DNA from: Chloroflexota bacterium | GTDB taxonomy: Bacteria; Chloroflexota; Anaerolineae; Aggregatilineales; UBA3940 | NCBI GenBank assembly: GCA_010092885.1 | Contig: JAADYX010000053.1 | Span: 1-36,608, forward strand | Length of the DNA: 36,608 nt | Direction of reading: 5' to 3' | Shown: piece after piece, positions 24,019 through 32,110 of the stretch | Position numbering within the stretch: position 1 is the stretch's first letter | How the letters are laid out: each line of letters starts with the position of its first letter | Translations under genes and position numbers: made by a program | The notes under the pieces: model-generated | What the model was told of the DNA's origin: nothing | The model's database searches: none | Seen by the model: only the letters and a program-made list of their open reading frames with translations

Positions 24019-24981
24019 ATGGATTTCCTGCGGCGGCTGTTCAAGCCGAAAGAAGAAACTAAGGACGAGGAAGAAAAAACCGACGAAGAGACCTTCGGAG
24101 GCCCAAATGATGGCCCAGTGACCACACCCCTGCCGGGCAGCCCTCCTCAGACCGACAACCTGCAAACACGCCCTCTCGAAGCACCAAAGGAATTCAAGAG
24201 CAAAAACCAGCTCATCCGCTTCGGGATGGCCAGTGATACGGGTCGGGTCCGCAGCAATAATCAGGATGCTGCAATGACCTTGCTGACTGGCTTTGAGACG
24301 AGTGCGAATATGCCCACGTTGGGTCTGTTCATCGTTGCCGACGGCATGGGTGGCCACACTGATGGTGAGATAGCCAGCGCAGTAGCGGTGCAGACAATCG
24401 CTAACCGGGTACTCACTGAGGTTATACGCCCCCATTTGATGGGTCAGCCGCCCAGCGCCGATCAGCGCAGCATCCCTGAGGTCCTGTCAGATGCCATGAA
24501 CGCGGCCAACGAGTCCGTCCAGATCGAAGTTCCGAACGGTGGTACAACTGCGACAGTTGTTGTTGTTCGCGGCGACTTGGCGTTTATATCCCACGTCGGC
24601 GACAGCCGGGCCTATTTGGTCACAGACGGCATCAACATTGAGCTTATTACACGCGACCATTCCCTCGTCCGGCGGCTGCAGGAGCTCAACCAGATCACCG
24701 AGGAAGAAGCGGAGTTCCACCCACAGAAGAACGTGCTCTACCGTGCCATTGGCCAGAACACCAGCTTGGAAGCCGACGCTGCCACGCGCCGCCTTCCACC
24801 AGCCTCCAGTCTGGTCATTTGCAGTGATGGTCTGTGGGGTCAGATTACGGAGAACGACATCCTCACGGCTCTTAAAGAGAGCAGTTCTCCGCAGGAAGCA
24901 TGTGACAGGTTGGTGGAACTGGCGAACGCTAATGGCGGACCAGACAACATTACAGTTGTTGTCATTGAAATGCCGGAGTAG
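24019..24981 (+). CDS. PP2C-family Ser/Thr protein phosphatase
   Basis: A 320-residue metal-dependent phosphatase. A charged, low-complexity N-terminal tail (about 1-65, rich in Glu, Lys, Thr and Pro) precedes the PP2C domain. The motifs are ASDTGRVRSNNQDAAM, VADGMGGHTDGEIAS (metal Asp), GTTATVVVV, SHVGDSRAYLV, VICSDGLWGQITENDI and GGPDNITVVV. It lacks a transmembrane segment. It would reverse phosphorylation by the upstream kinase. ATG 24019 is used; TTG 24010 is in frame. Family knowledge: PP2C enzymes paired with such kinases act on FHA partners and on the kinase itself. Confidence 0.93.
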   Translation: MDFLRRLFKPKEETKDEEEKTDEETFGGPNDGPVTTPLPGSPPQTDNLQTRPLEAPKEFKSKNQLIRFGMASDTGRVRSNNQDAAMTLLTGFETSANMPTLGLFIVADGMGGHTDGEIASAVAVQTIANRVLTEVIRPHLMGQPPSADQRSIPEVLSDAMNAANESVQIEVPNGGTTATVVVVRGDLAFISHVGDSRAYLVTDGINIELITRDHSLVRRLQELNQITEEEAEFHPQKNVLYRAIGQNTSLEADAATRRLPPASSLVICSDGLWGQITENDILTALKESSSPQEACDRLVELANANGGPDNITVVVIEMPE

Positions 24982-25033
24982 ATGGTTTGCAGTAAACTCT
25001 ACTTAAAATGTCAGACTGTCTGTCAGGGATATT

Positions 25034-26539
25034 ATGAGCTTTGTAGATCATTACTCAACGCTTGGTTTAACATCGGAGGCCTCCGATAGCGATATCAAGA
25101 GCGCCTACCGCTTAGCTGCACGCCGCTTTCACCCGGATGTGAACAAGAGCCCCGGCGCAAACATCATTTTCGGGGAGTTCAACGCTGCGTATGAAATCCT
25201 CGCTGACCCCACCAAGCGCCAGCTGTACGATCAGGAATACAAAAAAATCGACGACCTGTCACCTGGCATCCACATGCAGGTCTTCTTCAGCCGCCCGCGC
25301 ATTAAGCGTCTTGGTCAGCAGCAGCTTCTGTATGTGTTGGCCAAACTTCAGCCCCGGTTGGAGAAGATATCCGATTCACATGCGCCGCTGAACCTGTGCA
25401 TAGTTGTTGATCGCAGCAAGTCCATGCAGGGGTCACGCTTACGGCATGTCAAACAGGCCGCTCATGCAATTATTGACGACCTCGACGATAACGATGTCAT
25501 CTCCATTGTGTCGTTCAGTGATCGCGCTGAGGTTGTGATCAGCCCGCAGCGTATGCGTGACCGGCGCAACATGAAAGCGCGGGTAAGCTCTCTGCGGGCT
25601 GATGGCTCAACCGCGATGTATGAGGGGCTTGATTTAGGGCTGTCACAGGTCGAACGCTATCGCAGCACACAGTATGTCAATCACCTCATTCTGATTACAG
25701 ACGGGCGGACCTATCTTGACGAGGACAAGTGCCTCGGCCTTGCTGATGATGCGCGTATGCGCGGCGTCGGGATTAGTGGTATGGGCATTGGTCAGGACTG
25801 GAACGACCAGTTCTTGGACGATTTGACATCCCGAACCGGCGGTGCGTCGGCCTACATCAGCACAGGGCACACCGTGACCAAGTTTCTGCACAATCACGTC
25901 AAGCGGTTGGCTACAGCCTATGCTGAGCGGTCACAGTTGGTTGTCGCACCGACCAAGGGTGTAGAATTGAAAGAAATTACGCGCATTGCTCCCGACCCGG
26001 CCCGGCTGAGCTTCGAGAAACAGCCGATCGCTTTGGGGACAATCGACAGTGCGGCCACAACAGCGGTTGTGTTTAAGTTCTTGATTGACACAACCGCTGT
26101 TGAGTACGGAGATTTCCATCTTGGTAGGCTGCAGGTCAGCGGCGATGTACTGGGTCGGGACCAGCGCGTTGAGCGCATCGTTGAGGATCTAACGATTGAG
26201 ATCACCGGCGACGATGTCACAGATGAACCGCCGCCAGAGATTATCGATGCACTGAGCAAACTGCGTCTCTACCAGCTGCAAGAAAACGCGCGCGAAGCCG
26301 TTGACAACGGTGACTTTGAAGAAGCCACCCGGCAGTTGAACTATCTGGCCACCCGTCTCTTGGAAGAAGGCCAGGAAGGCCTGGCGCAGGCGGCTCTCCA
26401 TGAAGCACGTATGGTCAAGCAGACTCAAGCTCTATCTGATGAGGGTACAAAGGCTCTCAAGTACGGTACCCGCGCGTTGATCAATCTTGAGACTGAATTG
26501 TTTACAAACCTGTTGACGGAAGAGGCAAGCGATGATTGA
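25034..26539 (+). CDS. J-domain (DnaJ-like) protein fused to a von Willebrand factor A domain
   Basis: A 501-residue protein with an unusual architecture. Residues 4-67 are a J domain, with His-Pro-Asp at 33-35 (RRFHPDVN) that would stimulate an Hsp70 partner. About residues 117-300 are a vWA domain with a complete MIDAS metal site: Asp126, Ser128 and Ser130 (VVDRSKSMQGS), Thr193 (GSTAMYEGLD) and Asp223 (LILITDGRTY). The C-terminal 300-501 looks like a beta-rich segment followed by a helical repeat region (about 405-500). There is no signal peptide or transmembrane helix. RBS AGGGA precedes the ATG. vWA domains of the TerY type commonly sit beside kinase and PP2C genes. Confidence 0.88.
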   Translation: MSFVDHYSTLGLTSEASDSDIKSAYRLAARRFHPDVNKSPGANIIFGEFNAAYEILADPTKRQLYDQEYKKIDDLSPGIHMQVFFSRPRIKRLGQQQLLYVLAKLQPRLEKISDSHAPLNLCIVVDRSKSMQGSRLRHVKQAAHAIIDDLDDNDVISIVSFSDRAEVVISPQRMRDRRNMKARVSSLRADGSTAMYEGLDLGLSQVERYRSTQYVNHLILITDGRTYLDEDKCLGLADDARMRGVGISGMGIGQDWNDQFLDDLTSRTGGASAYISTGHTVTKFLHNHVKRLATAYAERSQLVVAPTKGVELKEITRIAPDPARLSFEKQPIALGTIDSAATTAVVFKFLIDTTAVEYGDFHLGRLQVSGDVLGRDQRVERIVEDLTIEITGDDVTDEPPPEIIDALSKLRLYQLQENAREAVDNGDFEEATRQLNYLATRLLEEGQEGLAQAALHEARMVKQTQALSDEGTKALKYGTRALINLETELFTNLLTEEASDD

Positions 26540-27032
26540 ATGCCCGTACTGCGGCCATCGGAATATTGAAGGGGCGCTCTTCTGTGAAGCATGCGGTTTC
26601 AGCCTTTGGGACGACAACCAGGCACATTCGTCCACTCGCAAGCTTGATGAAGACTCCAACGAACTCAGTGTGAAATCCGGTTGGGGAACTGCTACGTTTG
26701 AAGAGGGTACTCAGATTGTTGTTCACATCCGTGACTCAGTGAAGCCCATTGTGGTCACGCCCGGGTCAGAGTTTCTGATCGGGCGCAAGGACGACGCCAG
26801 TGGCATCACGCCTGATCTGGACCTGACCGAATTCGGGGCGTTGGACAAAGGTGTTTCACGAGTCCACTCGGCGCTTCGGCGCGGGGAGGATGTGCTCTCA
26901 ATCGTGGATCTTGACAGTGCGAATGGCACCTTCCTCAATGGGCAGCGTCTGGCATCACATCAGCCCCGCCTGCTGCGTGATGGTGACGAAATCCGCCTGG
27001 GTAAACTTGTGATGCATATCTACTTCAAATAG
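26532..27032 (+). CDS. Zinc-ribbon plus FHA domain protein
   Basis: A 166-residue protein. The N-terminal zinc ribbon uses Cys4, Cys7, Cys18 and Cys21 (CPYCG...CEACG). A linker precedes an FHA domain at about 62-165: Gly84-Arg85 (FLIGRK), Ser109-Arg110-x-His112 (VSRVHSAL), Asn131-Gly132 (SANGTF) and Asn136-Gly137. FHA domains bind phosphothreonine, so this is the likely reader of the kinase output. Its start overlaps the vWA gene's end by 8 nt. The kinase could phosphorylate Thr residues in the linker; that cannot be judged from sequence. Confidence 0.93.
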   Translation: MIECPYCGHRNIEGALFCEACGFSLWDDNQAHSSTRKLDEDSNELSVKSGWGTATFEEGTQIVVHIRDSVKPIVVTPGSEFLIGRKDDASGITPDLDLTEFGALDKGVSRVHSALRRGEDVLSIVDLDSANGTFLNGQRLASHQPRLLRDGDEIRLGKLVMHIYFK

Positions 27033-27047
27033 AAGAGGACGACTGCG

Positions 27048-27290
27048 ATGGCATATCGGATCCAGGTACACATTCAAAATGACGACCCCGTCGTGCTTGA
27101 TGTTGACGAGCTCCCCAAACCGGGCGATCAGTTTGTGTTGGGCATGAACCCTCAGCGCCGCGATGGCAAGGAAGTCAACTACATCATGCGGGAAGTCAAC
27201 CAGATTATCATACCGTGGTGGCGGATCAACTTTATCCAGGTACTCCCCAGTGACCAGGAAGAGGACGTTCCCACCTTTATCCGAGAGTAG
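27048..27290 (+). CDS. Small conserved protein, unknown function
   Basis: An 80-residue acidic, beta-looking protein with no recognised domain. It starts MAYRIQVHIQNDDPVVLDVDEL and has a central hydrophobic aromatic segment (NQIIIPWWRINFIQVLP). The two adjacent Trp residues are distinctive. AGAGGA precedes the ATG at 8 nt, and the gene lies 15 nt after the FHA gene and 6 nt before the response regulator gene, so it is firmly inside the operon. It may be a small adaptor. Confidence 0.75.
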   Translation: MAYRIQVHIQNDDPVVLDVDELPKPGDQFVLGMNPQRRDGKEVNYIMREVNQIIIPWWRINFIQVLPSDQEEDVPTFIRE

Positions 27291-27296
27291 CATCCT

Positions 27297-28040
27297 ATGC
27301 AGACTGCACAACGCCCAGAACCGAACTTCTCCGGGAAGCGCATCCTTGTCGTTGACGATGAGGCCCGGATGATTGACTTCATCCGGATGAATCTAGAGGT
27401 TGAAGGGTTTCAAGTTCTGGAAGCCCGCAACGGTATCGAAGCGCTGGATGTGGTGCGCAAACATATCCCGGACCTGATCATCCTCGACATTATGATGCCA
27501 CAGCTTGACGGCTTTGAGACCTTGCGCATGCTGCGTGAGTTCTCCAGCATCCCAGTCATTATGCTGACCGCGCGCGGTGAGGAAGAGGACAAAGTCCGAG
27601 GCTTGGAATTGGGTGCCGACGACTATGTGACCAAGCCCTTTGGCGTACGTGAGCTGATCAGCCGTGTTAAAGCTGTGCTGCGCCGCACAGAGAGTGTGGT
27701 TGAGCCCAGTGAGGCTGTGCTTCAAGTTGATGACCGTCTGAGCGTGGATTTCAACAAGCGCGAGGTCATAGTTGACGGCGAGCACATCAAGCTGCGCCCA
27801 ACCGAATACCGCCTGCTGTACCATCTCATCGAAAACGCGGGGTGGACCGTGCCGCATGAGCAGCTTCTGGCCAAGGTATGGGGCTACGAATACCGTGATG
27901 AGACGCATTATGTACGCCTCTACATCAACTATTTACGCGAGAAGATCGAAGAGGACCCTTCCGCACCCAAGTATATCCTCACAGAGCGCGGCATCGGCTA
28001 CCGGTTCGTGAACTTCGAGAAGGAAACTGAGGCCAAGTAA
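27297..28040 (+). CDS. OmpR/PhoB-family response regulator
   Basis: A 247-residue two-domain regulator. The receiver domain (about 15-130) has Asp20 and Asp21, phospho-acceptor Asp64 ([10 protein letters not shown]), Thr91 and Lys113 (VTKPFG). The winged-helix DNA-binding domain (about 140-240) has [41 protein letters not shown] and GIGYRF. No histidine kinase gene is next to it, so it is an orphan; phosphorylation by the operon's Ser/Thr kinase or by a distant histidine kinase are both possible. It is the last gene of the operon, followed by a hairpin. Confidence 0.94.
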   Translation: MQTAQRPEPNFSGKRILVVDDEARMIDFIRMNLEVEGFQVLEARNGIEALDVVRKHIPDLIILDIMMPQLDGFETLRMLREFSSIPVIMLTARGEEEDKVRGLELGADDYVTKPFGVRELISRVKAVLRRTESVVEPSEAVLQVDDRLSVDFNKREVIVDGEHIKLRPTEYRLLYHLIENAGWTVPHEQLLAKVWGYEYRDETHYVRLYINYLREKIEEDPSAPKYILTERGIGYRFVNFEKETEAK

Positions 28041-28068
28041 CGGGCACTCCTCCCTACGTGCAGACTAC

Positions 28069-28100
28069 AAGAGGAGCCTTTGCGGCTTCTCTTCTCATTT
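28069..28100 (+). terminator. Terminator-like hairpin after the response regulator gene
   Basis: AAGAGGAGCC (28069-28078) pairs with GGCTTCTCTT (28084-28093) through ten base pairs, including one G-U, around TTTGC. CTCATTT follows. It lies between two convergent genes and may terminate the signalling operon. The tail is weak. Confidence 0.6.
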
Positions 28101-29388
28101 AGGGAGCCCTTCGGCGCACTGCCAATAGGACCACAGCAGCTGTGACCATAGCCAATCCCGTGAACAAGACACCGCCACCCACTGTTGGAACTATCCACTC
28201 GTGCACTGCTGGCGATGGTGTGGGGACCAAACCCGGTGGTGGGGTCTCTGTTGGTTCCAACGGGGCTGCCTCGCCCACCTGAGCCGGTGTCGCGGCAAGA
28301 GTGGGTGAAGGGATTGCAGGCGTCGGACTTTTGGCTGTGGGTGTGATGGTTGGCGGCAGTGTCGGCGGCAGCGAAGTCGGTGAGGGTGGGACCTCCGCTT
28401 CAGGAGCGAACACAGGCGGCTGGCTGCCGCCCCCTGCAACCGCACCGCTGCCCTTGAACTCAGCTATTAACGTGCCGGTCAGATTGAGGTAGAAGTCACC
28501 GTAGCGCACGCTGGGCTCGATATGCGTACCTTCCCACCACTCATTCCAGCTGGTGATGACGACCATCGCCGGATTGGTGGAGGCCGCCGCAGCGAACGTA
28601 TCGCGGTAAAAGGCACCTTCGCCCCGCTCACGGACATAACGTTCTGACTGTTGGGTATACGTATTGTCCCAGCCGGGCATGGCCGTGGCGACCCATAAGC
28701 CGCCTCGCCCGCGCACTGTCGAGGCCCAACTGGCCTGCGTACCGTAGACGTTTTCCGCCCAGGCAATGGTATAGAGATGCAGGCCGTCAAATACGCCAAC
28801 CGCATCCGGTGCGATGCCTTCTGCAATCCAGATCGACTCACGGTTGGGATCGACCTGCTGCCGGATCGCGGCCCAATCGTCCAGACTGTAGCGCTGCTGG
28901 TACCAGAAGAAGAACACGGGTTTGCCATTGTAGTGGAAGTACGCCGGATGCTGTGCATGCACATCCAGCGCATACCGCAGCCCCTCAACGACTTGCTGTG
29001 GGCTGCTGAACCAGTCCGCGCTGCCTAAGTCCACCGAAAGAAGCGCGGTGGTTCCGCCAGCCTGTGCCTGATCGAGAATATAGCGGAAGTTCGTCTCTGT
29101 CTGGTTGTTTTCCTCGGTTGGTCCGTACCAGGCGACCACCAATCCATCGATGCCCGCACCAGCCGCCTGTGCAACGTGACGGCTCAGGACGGCTGTATCC
29201 CACGAATGATAGGGTTCTACAGGCCAATCCGGCGATTTGCCCTCTCCGACGGCCTGGGGTGCCCACCAGGCATAATAATAGGCCAGCACGGGCGTGCTGC
29301 TGTTTTGCGCGGATGCACCCGTTCTGCCTGCCACCACGGCGATAAGTGCCACCAGGGCGGCCAGCAGCACCCGTTTGGGGATCCTCAC
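28099..29388 (-). CDS. Secreted, membrane-anchored GH99-like glycoside hydrolase
   Basis: A 429-residue protein. A signal peptide covers about residues 1-27 (ASA cleavage site). The catalytic-type domain (about 32-320) begins [12 protein letters not shown] and contains [19 protein letters not shown] and the [14 protein letters not shown] motif that typifies GH99-like/GH71-like alpha-mannan hydrolases. A Thr/Pro linker (about 335-400), a transmembrane helix (about 403-423) and an RRRAP tail anchor it to the membrane. The substrate is unknown; alpha-mannan-like polymer is the family-based guess. It begins with GTG 29388, overlapping the murA stop by 4 nt. Confidence 0.83.
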   Translation of the reverse strand: MRIPKRVLLAALVALIAVVAGRTGASAQNSSTPVLAYYYAWWAPQAVGEGKSPDWPVEPYHSWDTAVLSRHVAQAAGAGIDGLVVAWYGPTEENNQTETNFRYILDQAQAGGTTALLSVDLGSADWFSSPQQVVEGLRYALDVHAQHPAYFHYNGKPVFFFWYQQRYSLDDWAAIRQQVDPNRESIWIAEGIAPDAVGVFDGLHLYTIAWAENVYGTQASWASTVRGRGGLWVATAMPGWDNTYTQQSERYVRERGEGAFYRDTFAAAASTNPAMVVITSWNEWWEGTHIEPSVRYGDFYLNLTGTLIAEFKGSGAVAGGGSQPPVFAPEAEVPPSPTSLPPTLPPTITPTAKSPTPAIPSPTLAATPAQVGEAAPLEPTETPPPGLVPTPSPAVHEWIVPTVGGGVLFTGLAMVTAAVVLLAVRRRAP

Positions 29389-30680
29389 TCGTCGTCGTCC
29401 ACCCGCTCGATGTGTGCACCCAGAGCACGCAGCTTGCCCTCGATGTTCTCATAGCCCCTATCGATCTGCCCGACATTGCGGATGATCGTCCGTCCATTGG
29501 CACACAGCGCGGCCAACACCAGCGCCATGCCCGCACGAATATCCGGGCTCGTGATGCGGTTGAGTTCCCCACGGAGTTGGCTGCGTCCCTGTACCAGGCA
29601 GCGATGCGGATCACACAGGACCACGCGCGCTCCCATGAACACCAGTTTATCCACCCAGAAAAAGCGGCTGTCGTACATCCACTCGTGGAACAACACCGTC
29701 CCCTCGGATTGGGTCGCTATTACCAAAGCGATGCTCATCAGATCGCTGGGAAAAGCAGGCCACGGCTGCGCCTTGATCTCAGGGATGGCTCCACCCAGAT
29801 CAGGTGTTACCTGCAGCGGCTGGTCAGCCCCCACGATCACGGTACTGCCTTCATCCTGCCAATCTACGCCCAGCTTGTTGTAAACCAGACGCACCATGCG
29901 CAGATGCTCCGGTGAAGCATTCTCAATGGTGATCTTACCGCCGGTCACCGCAGCTGCTCCGATGAAGCTGCCGACCTCCATGAAATCCGCACCGATGCTG
30001 AACTCACCACCGCTGAGCCGTTCCACGCCGTGAATGGTCAGTACATTGGAGCCGATCCCTTCAATGCGGGCCCCCAACGTGTTGAGGAAAAGACACAGAT
30101 CCTGTACGTGCGGCTCTGAGGCCGCATTGCGAAGGGTTGTGGTGCCTTCCGCCAGTACCGCCGCCATGATGGCATTCTCCGTCGCTGTGACGCTTGCCTC
30201 ATCCAGCAGGATGTCCTGACCGCGCAGCCTGTCACGGTGAAAGGTATAGCCCTCCGGTTTGAGCTCGTATGTAGCCCCCAGAGCGCGCAGCGCGAGCATA
30301 TGGGTATCCAGCCGCCGCCTACCGATGATATCCCCGCCGGGCGGTGGCAGAACAAGCCTGCCGACCCGTGCCAGCAGCGGACCGGCAAACACGATGCTCG
30401 CACGGATCCTTGACCCGAGCTCCCGATCGATCTCATAGGAGTCGAGCTCGCGCGCATGGATGCGCCAGCTGTTCGGCGCAATCGATTCCACTGAGACCCC
30501 CAACGCTTCCATAATCGCCAGCGTGGTACGGACGTCGGCAATATCCGGGATGTTGTGCAGTATGACCGGTTCGTCGGTCAGCAGGCATGCGGGCAGCAGT
30601 TTTAGGGCTGCGTTTTTGTTGCCGCTGGCTGCAATGGTGCCCTGCAGCGGAACGCCGCCCTCAACGATGAGACGAGCCAT
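29385..30680 (-). CDS. murA: UDP-N-acetylglucosamine 1-carboxyvinyltransferase (MurA), Cys-to-Asp active site
   Basis: A 431-residue EPSP-synthase-family enzyme for the first committed step of peptidoglycan synthesis. It has [13 protein letters not shown] (Lys22, Asn23), [44 protein letters not shown] and [15 protein letters not shown]. The active-site loop reads [11 protein letters not shown], with Asp117 where most MurA proteins have the Cys that fosfomycin alkylates (E. coli Cys115). Asp at this site is known from Mycobacterium tuberculosis and Chlamydia MurA, where it gives natural fosfomycin resistance. AAGGAA precedes the ATG at 6 nt. It is the second gene of a three-gene operon. A paralogous carboxyvinyltransferase with another substrate is possible but less likely. 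Confidence 0.92.
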   Translation of the reverse strand: MARLIVEGGVPLQGTIAASGNKNAALKLLPACLLTDEPVILHNIPDIADVRTTLAIMEALGVSVESIAPNSWRIHARELDSYEIDRELGSRIRASIVFAGPLLARVGRLVLPPPGGDIIGRRRLDTHMLALRALGATYELKPEGYTFHRDRLRGQDILLDEASVTATENAIMAAVLAEGTTTLRNAASEPHVQDLCLFLNTLGARIEGIGSNVLTIHGVERLSGGEFSIGADFMEVGSFIGAAAVTGGKITIENASPEHLRMVRLVYNKLGVDWQDEGSTVIVGADQPLQVTPDLGGAIPEIKAQPWPAFPSDLMSIALVIATQSEGTVLFHEWMYDSRFFWVDKLVFMGARVVLCDPHRCLVQGRSQLRGELNRITSPDIRAGMALVLAALCANGRTIIRNVGQIDRGYENIEGKLRALGAHIERVDDDE

Positions 30681-30692
30681 AGGGAGTTCCTT

Positions 30693-31523
30693 CTACTTGC
30701 TAAGGTGGAGCGTAACGTGATCGCCAATGGATAGGTCGAGCTGAGCGGCGGCATTGCCCTGGTTAACCGCGATCTCCAGTTCCCCGTTGCTGCTGACAAG
30801 CACCAGTCGCTCGCCAATCTTGACCTCACTGTAGCGGCGGCGTATCTGTGACAGATTGTGCCAGCCACAGGTGACAGATGCTCGCTGGGGATCAATGCGA
30901 ATGTCCTCACCCTGCCAGCGCAGCACCAGTGTATCGCGATCCGCCCACACGAGCGGGGTGATGTTCGTCATCACATTGCCGAAGCGGTCAATATAGATCA
31001 CCTCGCCGCGAATACTGTTCCCTTCCACTGCGAGGGGGGCTTCCGGCAGCCGCTTGATCTGTGCCAGCGGGGAGCCCAGCCCCGTCAGCGGGACACCAGC
31101 CGCCAGATGCGCAGCCGCCGGGCTGAAGATATCCCGCCCGTGGAAGGTGTCACTGGGGCGGTCATCACGCCAAAAGGCCGTGTTGTCCAACAGGACGGCT
31201 TGCGCATCTGTATCGAGGATCAGGCTGAGCACCCCATTGTCCGGCGCAACGAAATAGCCCGCCGCGGTACGCACCGCAATCGGGCTGCGCTCACTGCCCA
31301 CACCTGGATCAACCACAACCAGATGCACCGTCCCTTCTGGATAGTAAGGGACGACATTCTCGAGGATTCGTGCCGCCTGCCGGATGTTCTGCGGCTGCAC
31401 CTGGTGACTGACATCGACCAGGTATGCATCAGGAGCGATGCTCAGCATGACACCTTTCATCGCCCCGACGTAGCCGTCACTTTCGCCAAAGTCTGTCAGT
31501 AGAGTGATAATGGGTCGCGTCAT
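30693..31523 (-). CDS. S-adenosyl-L-methionine hydroxide adenosyltransferase (DUF62/SAM hydrolase)
   Basis: A 276-residue enzyme of the DUF62 family, related to fluorinase and chlorinase. It splits SAM with water to adenosine and methionine. It opens TRPIITLLTDFG with Asp11, then YVGAMKGVMLSIAPDAYLVD, VSHQVQPQNIRQA, VVVDPGVGSERSP, APDNGVL, FHGRDIFSPAAAHLA and IDRFGNVMTNI. ATG 31523 gives the usual family length; the longer reading to 31631 overlaps the divergent tsaE start. It leads the operon with murA (12 nt later). The adenosine made could feed the purine salvage genes here, an inference only. Confidence 0.9.
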   Translation of the reverse strand: MTRPIITLLTDFGESDGYVGAMKGVMLSIAPDAYLVDVSHQVQPQNIRQAARILENVVPYYPEGTVHLVVVDPGVGSERSPIAVRTAAGYFVAPDNGVLSLILDTDAQAVLLDNTAFWRDDRPSDTFHGRDIFSPAAAHLAAGVPLTGLGSPLAQIKRLPEAPLAVEGNSIRGEVIYIDRFGNVMTNITPLVWADRDTLVLRWQGEDIRIDPQRASVTCGWHNLSQIRRRYSEVKIGERLVLVSSNGELEIAVNQGNAAAQLDLSIGDHVTLHLSK

Positions 31524-31630
31524 GCCGACCATTGTACCGTGTGCATGACCCAACTGCGCAAGATCCGGGTGGGATTTGTCCCATGCCGGTTCTATGATCA
31601 GGTTGAAACTAAACGACGGAGTGATTGCCA

Positions 31631-32110
31631 ATGGAAGCCCAAACCATGATCACAACGCACTCAGCCCAGGCGACACGCGGCCTGGGCCAACAAATTGGCG
31701 GCCATCTTGCAGATGGTGACGCCGTCTGCCTGAGCGGTGAACTTGGTGCGGGCAAGACGCATTTCATCCAGGGATTGGCACATGGTTGGGGCGCTCTGGA
31801 GCCGGTCACCAGTCCGACCTACACACTGCTCAACACCTACACCCGCCAGAAGGATACTCAGCGGTTTTATCATCTGGACTGCTACCGGCTTGCCGGGCCG
31901 GAGGATGCGGTCACGCTTGCGTTTGATGACATCCTGGATGCACCTGGTGTGTTGGTCATTGAATGGGCCGAACGCATTGAAGGCCTCCTGCCGGAGGACT
32001 GCTTGTGGATCGGTGCAGAGGTCACTGGGGAAACGGCCCGCCAGTTCACATTCTGGGCTTCCGGACCGCGAGCGCTGAAGCTTCTGGAGGCTGTTGGTGA
32101 TAGTCATTGA
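31631..32110 (+). CDS. tsaE: tRNA threonylcarbamoyladenosine biosynthesis ATPase TsaE
   Basis: A 159-residue P-loop ATPase needed for t6A37 modification of ANN-decoding tRNAs, acting with TsaB and TsaD. The Walker A motif GELGAGKT is at about 36-43, followed by SPTYTLLNTYT, FYHLDCYRL (with conserved Asp) and VLVIEWAERI. GGAG lies 9 nt before ATG 31631. It starts divergently from the SAM hydrolase gene, with 107 bp between. It overlaps the ABC ATPase gene. Confidence 0.93.
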   Translation: MEAQTMITTHSAQATRGLGQQIGGHLADGDAVCLSGELGAGKTHFIQGLAHGWGALEPVTSPTYTLLNTYTRQKDTQRFYHLDCYRLAGPEDAVTLAFDDILDAPGVLVIEWAERIEGLLPEDCLWIGAEVTGETARQFTFWASGPRALKLLEAVGDSH

